The notes under the pieces are model-generated. The model did no database searches. It saw only the letters and a program-made list of their open reading frames with translations, and was not told the origin of the DNA. A stretch of DNA of 64,000 nt, from NCBI GenBank assembly GCA_018806985.1, contig JADANN010000433.1, forward strand, positions 1,488,001-1,552,000. The letters run 5' to 3'. The translations under genes were made by a program, and so were the position numbers. This stretch comes from Angiostrongylus vasorum. Lineage: Eukaryota; Nematoda; Chromadorea; Rhabditida; Metastrongylidae. Each line of letters opens with the position of its first letter. Position 1 is the stretch's first letter. Positions 56,945 through 64,000 of the stretch are shown in pieces.

Positions 56945-59900
56945 CAACAACAACATCTGTACCAACCTTGCGTCGGCTAAAAAAGGGCAGTTCGTAGAAA
57001 CATATATACAGATAAATGAGGCTTTTAAAACAGTTAGTTAAGGTAACAGTGGTAATGGGAAAAAAGATAAATGGAACGGACCTCATACTGTTGCCCAGTA
57101 CCTTCGACCACCCTTAGTGTCACCCATATACCATGAATATGCGTGGGTCGCCCAATAGAACGCTTCTTTGGTTTTTTAAATTGAACATCACTGACATCCT
57201 GAAACGTAGTTATGATAGCTGCTACTTACAAATTACATTAACAAAATCATGACAAAGTGTAAGATGGTAGTGCTCAATTTGTTGAGTTCCTCAAATTTTA
57301 CTTCGTCATATCAACGTGGTATGAGTCGTAAGCAATAATGAAGTTCCACTCACTACGCATATTACCATACCCAAAATCTATGGAAAGATACGCATTGACA
57401 ACTGCACACGCTTTCTGATAAATGGAGTATTGTACATGTGACTCGCGACAGTGCATCTTGATATCAATGCACGGGCGATTGAAGATAATTAAGCTGCCCA
57501 ACTTCAAACAAATACATATTTCGTCGGATAAAGAGGCTTATGAATCAACACAATAAGCACCAGAATCTAACGGTATTTGTCAACAAGACACAAGTTCTCT
57601 TATTTCACCATAATGAAAACCTGAACTTGTGGAGCTCACGAATCGCTTTCTACAGCTTTTGTTGTCAGAAATTTGTCAGAAAAAAGCATCCTAAGCAAGC
57701 TAGATTTCATCCAACAGGATAAGATGATGTTGCGGAATATATCGACGTTTACGGTTAAAAATAAATAATATCTTATAGGAAAAACATAGCTTTCAAGTGC
57801 TTCATTTTCGAAGCTTCGAGAGCTATAGTAAGCCAAACTGTCATTGTATGCAATAAATAGCTTTGCATTATACTGGAAATATGTGTATATTATAGTAGCA
57901 TTAACTTAAATTGATAAAGTTTGCTTATGGTACGAAAGTATGCAGTTTACAGGACAAACTTTTCGGAAAAAAAGGGACTCATATAAGAGTTATACTGTCT
58001 TCAACGTGCCAGGTCTTGATCCTTCATCAAATCTCATTCAGTCTAGCGAAAACTTGAAAGAATCACCTTCGATACCAGCTTGGCCTGAATCAAATGTCCA
58101 ATAATGTCTTCCCTTTTACCATCTTTCCAATCCAACGTTACAGACGACGGGCCAGGTGTCAGCGATAAACGCGTTGGTGCAGGTGGGCCACCTGTATATA
58201 AAATACAACATAAGAGACAATTCGTGCACTTTCAGACGAAGGAAATTCATTGGCTTTGATAATGACGCCCTGTATTCTGAGCATATGAACATAAAAAAAC
58301 ATTCACAGAAAACCATATGGTGCCGAACAACAGCAACTACAACACCACCTTAAAAAAAACGACCACGACTACAAATTTTTAGGGAAAAGTGCTCAAACAA
58401 ATGAATGGGTGAAAATGGGTTTCAAAGTTTGTATCAAGTTGAACTTTTTCGCTTTAAAAGCTGACTTAAAATATAAATGGATATGAAACCGAAATCTAAT
58501 GTAGGGAAAAACTTGGACATCAGTTGGAACAAACACTAGGTCAAGTGGAACGCGTTGACAGGGAAATGGCGCATTCATTAATGTGAATACTTGAAGAATC
58601 GGAAAAGGTTATAAGTGAAGCAAGAATGGCTTGGTAACTCATCCAAAAATGTTTTCTTCTGAGAGAGTAACCTCAAACTAGCACAATTCAAATTACTTTG
58701 ATTCGACGTAACAATACTCGAGCAATAAAACCACAGAAAACCCTCGCAATACTTAAAAAACATTCAGAAGACTCTTAATTCTACAGCTTACCAGGATTTG
58801 GTCCCAATGTTACATTGCCTGTAACCTCCGTCCCTCTACCGGCAGACGTTTCAGCCCAAATAGCGAAGAAATAAGTGACACCTTCTTCCAAATTTGTCGC
58901 CGGATAGAACGTTTGTTGCGTCCGAGATTGTACCTCTTTTTTGAACTCCTCCTGGAAAGAGGAGGTCACATGGCATAGAATCATCACTAAAATGTACGAG
59001 GAAAAAGTGGAAATGGAAAAAATAAACCATTACATTGAAGAACATTTGCCATAAATAGGTATTTACACGAAAAAATGGAAACGAGAAAAATCACGAAACC
59101 AATGTTATTGGCATTCCTCGATAAATTCGCGTTAGACTATCCTTCCAAATTTTTTAAAGATCACTTATCCAATGAACATCTTTTAGAGCTTATAATGGCT
59201 ACTGGGTTAACAAATCACCGCTTTCTCCTTTCCAGCCGCCCTGAACTAATTTGTTAACACCGGGGAAGGGTAGACATTTGTCTAACCTTTGGTCAAAGAA
59301 ACTATACACGTGCAGAAATAGAGAGTCATTATATACTAAACATTATTTTCAACACCATTCGCGCGGTTCGCATTCTACTGGATTCGGCTCAATGCAACAA
59401 CAAACACCCTCCTCGTAAAGACAACCACCTATGGACCATCGATTCGGTTCACTCCGGCTCTGAAGAAGAGGAAGACGTCGAAACATTAGCCGAATAAAAC
59501 TTCTACACTAACAACGTCTCAGCTTAGTAACCTTAGATAGTATACGTAACAATGGCAAATTAAACTGAACACAAACACACAAAGCCCCTGGAAAGGGTAA
59601 TAGCCGCTTCGATTCCCACCGCAAGCACTTGCTGTCCGAAGTTTTGCAACTATCTGAGCATCATCGTGGTTGCATCTAACACAATACCTTGCCATGAAAA
59701 AAGAATGGGCAGTAAATAAAAAGTACTACATATTGAGCATTGTTTGTGCACACGACACGAAAAAATAACGAGATTTTATACAAACATGTTTCGCTCATGT
59801 GAGAGATCGTTTGAAATGGTAAATCGTGAGATTACATTGGACGTACATCCCCGTTAGCATTTAGTGAGTTAAATAGAAGGCTGAGAGAGCATTTTCATCT

Positions 59901-62900
59901 CAGAAGTGGATATACATAAAAGATAGAACATACTTACAAAAATCTGCGTGGGTCTGTTCTCCTGTATGTGGATTCCGCCCAATGTTGATTGTAGCAAAAA
60001 TCTGCAATGGAGTGACACGGAAGTAGAGGCGACTGGGCGTCACGCCCAACAAGGAAATTCCACAACCGCTCCCCGATGACCCAGCTATCTTAGCGCGTAA
60101 GCATAACGGTAACGCCTGATCAGCAACTACAGCATCTTCTCGCCAAAAAATGGGCAGTAGAAAATTAAGCGAAACGCACGAATTGCGAAGCTGTCCCTGT
60201 CCTACGAGATAGTATACAGTGAAAGGCTCTAGCGTCGACGAATAGGAACTTTACTGATATCCACTCCAGTCATCGTGTGATTGATAGACAATATAGGTTA
60301 TAAATACGTTGTTTCAGAGTTACCTTCATTTTGAAAGTACGGTAGTTCACGATATAGCCAGTGATCACACCATTCGGTTCCACTGGTGGTTTCCATGAGA
60401 CTTGGACCTGTGCGGATTAATAATAGTGCAAAACCAACGTTAATATGCTACAAAAAGGACGACAAACTCACTGAGTCGAGCAAAATGTTGGAGAATTTTA
60501 ATGCACCCACTGTTCCCGGCACATCTTCTAACGTTCGCATCCGAACTTGCGCTACATTACCTTCTCCGGCACGATTATATGGAGTAATGGAAATCTGGAA
60601 CCGTCTCTTATTACGTCATAAGCAAGCCCGTAACGAAGATTATAAAACCATAAATAAAGAGTAGAACTATTAACGAGGAAGCAAATAAACCTGATATTCA
60701 GTGTATTTCCGAAGATCGGTGATTATACAGCTGTTATTTTCCACAACCATTAACTCCTCTTCATGACTCGACGGTGATAATACAGACGTCACAGGTACAA
60801 ATCGAACCTAAGAGACAAAACTATGAAATGAAGTCACAAATTACACTCATTTTTCACAACCTGTACGACAACAGACAACTTAAACAAAGGAATCTATTCC
60901 TAGCACAAGACCACGCGCTCTGTCATATTCTCTAAGAGTGCTAGAAAGAATTTTCGTAGTTATCGCCCACTACAAAGATAATCGTGTCACGAATAACAGG
61001 AGTTCTAAGCATGCAGAACTCTCAATGAAACCCTGCTATATGTGCGATATGGAAACCGCAGATATGGTTTAAAGCTGTCGTGAGTGTACTACCTGCTCCA
61101 TGGTCTAATGCATGAAGAGTACGTGAAAGCGCTTGACCAAGTGGAAACGTTCTCTAAAAAAGAGCTCTCGACAACTGCCATCTCCACAGCCTAACATTAC
61201 ATCTTGTCCATCGCTTCCTAACCATCGCCAAAGAAAACGGACACAACCAAGACATTATCTTGTCGAAGGTGTCCCTCTGTATACGGAAGTCGGTACGATG
61301 GGATGTAAACAGCAATGGACTGCTAGGAAATTATTGTAAAGACCTTGCTTTTCTAGATGACATCGTCGGGTTTCCAAGAAGCATCACTGAAGTAGAAGCT
61401 ACACCCAAAAAACTCAGCCAAGCGAAGTAAAGGATAAAACTGAAAACAAATCAAAACACAAACCAATTTGAAAATTTAAGATCTTCTTGTTGTGACATGT
61501 AATAAATAGAGGGATGTCTCGATTTTTTAGCAGACCATATATCACCTGCACGAAAGCGTTTTATGAGATTTTCAAAGAAACCAAGAAGCAATCGACGTGC
61601 CCAAACCTCCCAGCTCATCTGTCTGACTCAACAGTTTTCTCATGCCAAAATGTCTAACGTACAACCGGGCACAGACCACAGTGAAGGAGATTACGCAGTT
61701 CAAACATCTGAAAAATACGTCCTCGATTACAGAACATTGATAGAAAAGATAACCACAAATGGACGAAAAGAGCAGAATGGATTCAGAAATCTTTTAAAGC
61801 AAGCCACACTACGAACACGACTGCGTTTGTATCTCATTGTCAACAAGCTGTATCCGCAACCGAAAAATGATTCACAGATCACTGGAGAGTACTCGCAAAT
61901 GTTATCATGCTCAGAAGACACCACTTCCATATATACATACACGGACCACCATAGTACTCAAGTATCCAGGTATTTCTACACTAAGAGTCAGAACTAACTT
62001 TATTATTACCACTGAGTTAACAAAGCTCTAGATGTATTTGTAGATAAAAACTCAAGCAAAAAAAACCCAAAAACCTAGTCACGGTGTTTATAAGTGAAGG
62101 AAGATTATTACTGGAACGACTAGAAAAGCAAGCAAAATGTTTCACCCTGTTACTTGGAGAGCTCAAACGAAGAGCTAAAAAATATTGGTTTTCAGAAAAA
62201 AAACCACTGAGTAGTCGTAGCGAAGCCCATCCACAAGGATTTTTGGCCTTCTGTATAAAATTGGAAACAAGTCCAACAGTACAATCTGCACAACTCATTA
62301 CACTTACTTATTATTACTACAGCTTATTACCTATAACTTATTACAACAAAACGTGAATATTTCTACGCAAGTATAGCACAAAAAAAAAACCCTCCCAACG
62401 GTTTGCCGCCTCATCGTGGCTGGGAGGTGTCCCTGGGTGTCGGAGTGCGATGTACAGCGGGAAGATTCATCCCCTGGTAGGGTCTCCCAGGCTGAGTCCG
62501 CCGTTTCCATCAGGAAGCCTAGCTAAGAGTAAACCAGTACCAGGATCCACCACCGTCTTGGTATCAAAGTCGCACGGTGGTAAAGCTCCCTCTGATCCAC
62601 AAAGGCTGCTACTGCCTGTCGTGGTGACGACCTGCGGCAGACTTGGGCCAAGCTATCCTCGGGGTTCCAGGGAACCACAATGGCTTAACCAGCAAATCTC
62701 TGAAAGATGATGATTATGCTGGGGGCCCGCACAACTAGTGAGGACGGCCAAGTATCAAGTATAACACAAAAACAGTGCTAAGCCAGAGTGGCAATTTAAC
62801 AAATCGTCATTGAAGAACTGTACTTTTTATGAAAAAAAAACCTCTTAATCACCTTGAAACCAGTGATTGCCTCGTCTTCGTTCACCGACCACGGATCCCA

Positions 62901-63963
62901 CCTAACAGACAATGAAGTGGAAGAAAGAGGATCCACGATCACGTTTGAAACATTCCTTGAAAAATGAGCTAAACCGTTATATGCGCAATAAACCATCAGC
63001 ACATGCGTGACGATACTTCATCGGTGGTTTTCTGATAACTACTGATAACTTTCCAATAACTGGGGTATTTTAAGACTTGAAAACTCATACAAGTGAAAAA
63101 TATTACCCATTTTTTAAAGTTGTTTAAAACTCAACCGTGAACAGTTATTAATAGTAACAAACGACTCTTAATGCAAGTCAACAATTTTGAAGCCGACAGT
63201 CATTTAACCTCGGTACTGAAATAATCAACGTGTTTTTAAACTGTTGAGCTTACACGACGTTGATAAAGATATTTATTTCGACTAACGTTTCCATGTTTTC
63301 GCCTTCATCACAGCCGATAATCTGAGTCGATGGTCTACAGTTGTTCGTGTTCTCCAGGTGGCGTTTTCGTCGCGCATCGAGCTGGATCTTCCTAAGTGGA
63401 GCATCTCTCTCGAATGAGCCATACTCACCCGACGATGCTCTTTTATACACAGCGGTTATACTGTGGACCATCGACTCTTAATGCAGTTGTCAGAACAATC
63501 CACATTTATGATGCGTTCGCGATCCGGTAGACCAACCCCGGTCGCTTATTGCTTCACACGAGCCTCGAGGAAAAACCAAAAAAAAAAACTTTTTAGGTTC
63601 TGAGAAATCAAAATTTCATACTGAGGGAATAAATTTACTGGTACTTTTAGATCCCAGTGGTTTTTATTTCAACTAACAAAATCTGCCTTGAGCTAAGATG
63701 TCTTTCTTTAAAGTTGAAAACTAATTTTAATCATCAATGCATTGAAGTCAATGCATGTCGTCTCGATTGGCTTGGAAGTTCGCAATCTATAGCGTCAACA
63801 AACTAGTGAGTCTTCCTATCCAAATAAATAATACGGAGTAAAGTGAAAACGACCAACTAACTTCTTCGGAATGGAATACCCAACATAGATGAAAATAGGT
63901 GATGAGAACGGCCCATTTCCTTCCGAATTAAACGCGCTCATTCGAACTATGTAGTGCCGAAAA
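50792..63963 (-). CDS. rig-4: Sidekick/RIG-4 homophilic adhesion receptor, 3' part (16 exons)
   Basis: Sidekick proteins are single-pass Ig/fibronectin-III adhesion molecules at synapses and cell junctions. Minus-strand exons: 63880-63963, 62853-62955, 60691-60807, 60472-60594, 60324-60407, 58792-58951, 58067-58191, 57082-57198, 56253-56364, 56015-56122, 54561-54675, 52588-52785, 51502-51624, 51161-51368, 51022-51029 (putative microexon) and 50792-50945. They have GT/AG ends and matching phases, totalling 645 residues plus stop. They encode the end of one FN3 domain (HYIVRMSAFNSEGNGPFSS), three full FN3 domains (VRWDPWSVNEDEAITGFK; VQVSWKPPVEPNGVITGY with YFFAIWAETSAGRG; VTLDWKDG with SSFYVFRVFARNELGIG), one TM helix and a cytoplasmic tail ending GFSSFV, the sidekick PDZ ligand. 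The Ig domains and earlier FN3 repeats lie beyond the right edge. Introns carry at least nine repeats. Confidence 0.93.
51022..51029 (-). CDS. rig-4: putative 8-nt microexon of rig-4
   Basis: On the minus strand, CCATAG|GTTCCTAG|GTAATT has an acceptor and a donor flanking eight bases. Included, it restores the frame between SNSL (51161) and DTWRRVKAS (50945), adding Val-Pro-Ser across the junction. Without it the phases of the two neighbouring exons do not fit. Alternatives are an undetected exon elsewhere in the 215-bp gap or a different donor. Confidence 0.45.
51760..52190. repeat. family 2 repeat cluster in a rig-4 intron
   Basis: A broken left arm (TTAACTTATTATTTACTGC near 51838; GGTAGTAAATAAAAAGC near 51913) is followed by a tRNA-like copy: GGGTCTCGGTGGTGCAGTG, CTCTCGGAAAGTGTAATCGC, ATGCCTCAGCATCACTGTGG, ending GCAGTAAATAATTAG near 52180. 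Confidence 0.6.
52885..53400. repeat. family 2 fold-back element, degraded, in a rig-4 intron
   Basis: Left: CTGCCTATTATTTCC and CAACCATAATGATGC, with GATCGAACCCCGATTCCC as a complementary tRNA-like module. Centre: ATCACCCGTCAACGGGAATG. Right: TATACCCTGTCGAG, GGGCAGTAGATAAAG, then a plus-oriented tRNA-like copy, GGGCCTCAGTGGTGCTCTG, CGCGGTTCGATCTGACC. The two modules are mirrored. Confidence 0.58.
53732..53980 (+). mobile_element. short non-autonomous element N, copy 2
   Basis: GATCCACCACCGTCCTGG, TCCACTAGGGCGGCGACTG, GGTGGTGACGATCTG, AACTCCCAGAAAGTGGG and AAATGTCCAAGTATTAAC. It matches copies 1 and 3 along their shared length. It sits in a rig-4 intron opposite to the gene's direction. Confidence 0.68.
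55312..55474 (+). repeat. SINE family 1, 5'-truncated, in a rig-4 intron
   Basis: CGTTGGGAGGATAAAG, GGCACATCGGTAGGCTACC, GAGTCATTGCATAGGCC, and tail ACACTTTATCCTTTACC. Confidence 0.58.
56015..56122 (-). CDS. rig-4: rig-4 transmembrane exon
   Basis: This 108-nt exon encodes FIPEDPFYTTWWFIVMVAMS, then TFVVIVLLIAFLCITG: a membrane-proximal segment followed by one ~23-residue helix. The aromatic F-Y-x-x-WWF entry to the helix is characteristic of Sidekick proteins. It follows the last FN3 exon in phase (G|CT) and is followed by the basic stop-transfer KYKRDKR in the next exon. Confidence 0.9.
56740..56955. repeat. inverted repeat with two hammerhead-like motifs, in a rig-4 intron
   Basis: The left arm (TTGTCTTTGTTCAATGGCTG through CGCCTTCCTCAGAGCTTTGC) is the reverse complement of the right arm (GGCAAGGCTTTGAGGAAGG through CAGCCATTGAACAAAGAC), separated by ~40 bp. 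Each arm holds the motif also found in repeat P: left, minus strand, 56772-56806 (GCTCTGAGGAAGGCG, then GAAACGTCAGCC); right, plus strand, 56854-56889 (GGCTTTGAGGAAGGCGAGAG, then CCCCGAAACTTCAGCC). Confidence 0.65.
56900..56957 (+). repeat. (CAA)n microsatellite
   Basis: About 18 near-perfect CAA units extend the right arm of the inverted repeat. The left arm has a short matching TTG run. Apparent polyglutamine or polycysteine frames here are artefacts of the repeat. Confidence 0.9.
59400..59535 (+). repeat. dispersed repeat P, copy 3, in a rig-4 intron
   Basis: CTATGGACCATCGATTCGG leads to the motif at 59456-59491: GGCTCTGAAGAAGAGGAAG, then ACGTCGAAACATTAGCC, followed by GAATAAAAC and GTCTCAGCTTAGTAACC. 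CTGAAGA and GAAAC are intact; the ACGT following GAA in other copies is ACAT here. Confidence 0.6.
59578..59735 (+). repeat. family 2 repeat, 5'-truncated, in a rig-4 intron
   Basis: CCCCTGGAAAGGGTAATAG, TTCGATTCCCACC, GCATCATCGTGGTTGC, and end GGGCAGTAAATAAAAAGT. Confidence 0.62.
62388..62762 (+). mobile_element. short non-autonomous element N, copy 3 (longest)
   Basis: It begins CCCTCCCAACGGTTTGCCG and GCCTCATCGTGGCTGGGAGG, whose CCTCCCAACG...GGCTGGGAGG could form a hairpin. It continues with GGTAGGGTCTCCCAGGC, GATCCACCACCGTCTTGG and GGTGGTGACGACCTG, and ends GGCCAAGTATCAAGTATAAC. It extends about 95 bp further 5' than copy 1. It lies in a rig-4 intron. Confidence 0.7.
63240..63480 (-). 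repeat. dispersed repeat P, copy 4, in a rig-4 intron
   Basis: Read on the minus strand: CGCTGTGTATAAAAGAGC (TATA-like, as in copy 1), CACTTAGGAAGATCCAGC, CTGTAGACCATCGACTC, then the motif (complement of 63280-63315): GGCTGTGATGAAGGCG, GGAAACGTTAGTC, then AAATAAAT. This copy keeps TGATGA but has lost the preceding C. Confidence 0.6.
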
Positions 63964-64000
63964 CTTAACAGAGGAAAAAATTGGAATCCTTTACTCATCA

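Noticed and set aside
56740..57086. Polyglutamine- or polycysteine-encoding frames
   Set aside because: They are translations of the (CAA)n tract inside an intronic inverted repeat.
59938..60001. A 64-nt segment with good acceptor and donor on the minus strand, considered as a rig-4 exon
   Set aside because: Inserted between exons 60324 and 58951 it would break the frame and create a stop; the two neighbours join directly into a normal FN3 domain.
63250..63471. 73-codon minus-strand ORF with acidic C-terminus
   Set aside because: It lies entirely within dispersed repeat P, and the frame is not kept in all copies.

Overview
This is nuclear DNA from a nematode, most likely a strongylid (hookworm-like) clade V species. 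The reasons are a serpentine chemoreceptor of the Sra superfamily, nematode-style short introns with TTTCAG-type acceptors, nematode-like orthologues of IWS1, cGMP-dependent protein kinase and Sidekick/RIG-4, and a heavy load of RTE-type LINEs with tRNA-derived SINEs. The genus is an inference. There is no bacterial, phage or CRISPR content.

Layout. 0-5 kb: SINEs and fold-back repeats around a chemoreceptor fragment (2.3-3.0 kb, +) and an unrecognised secreted or membrane ORF (4.3-4.7 kb, +). 6.4-12.6 kb: two decayed RTE LINEs from two families. 13.4 kb: a single 5S rRNA-like gene wedged between SINE pieces. 15.0-17.4 kb (-): the complete catalytic half of a cGMP-dependent protein kinase in seven exons whose reading frames join cleanly. 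17.5-40 kb: gene-poor, mostly old SINEs, a nested SINE-in-LINE insertion and scattered repeats, with one weak two-exon candidate gene at 30.6 kb. 40.7-42.4 kb (+): an intact, intronless 578-codon IWS1 gene. 44.3-49.7 kb: a nest of RTE copies, including one whose structure and target-site duplication fit a twin-primed (5'-inverted) insertion. 50.8-64 kb (-): the 3' half of a sidekick/rig-4 adhesion receptor gene in 16 exons, running off the right edge, with its introns full of repeats.

The three well-supported genes are unrelated in function (transcription elongation, cGMP signalling, synaptic adhesion), so there is no operon or pathway logic. The region is better read as ordinary nematode genes in a repeat-rich landscape.

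The repeat content is the most unusual part. SINE family 1 is tRNA-derived, with a TTTATCC-type tail. Family 2 is tRNA-like and occurs as single copies or as inverted dimers forming fold-back elements. A short non-autonomous element shares its 3' end with the RTE LINE. A fourth dispersed repeat, plus an inverted repeat in a rig-4 intron, carries a conserved motif whose layout matches a minimal type-I hammerhead ribozyme (stem GGCT/AGCC, CTGANGA, GAAAC, palindromic ACGT). That motif is the best candidate for something undescribed here. Exon boundaries were assigned by eye from splice consensus, reading-frame phase and family similarity. No searches or folding programs were run.
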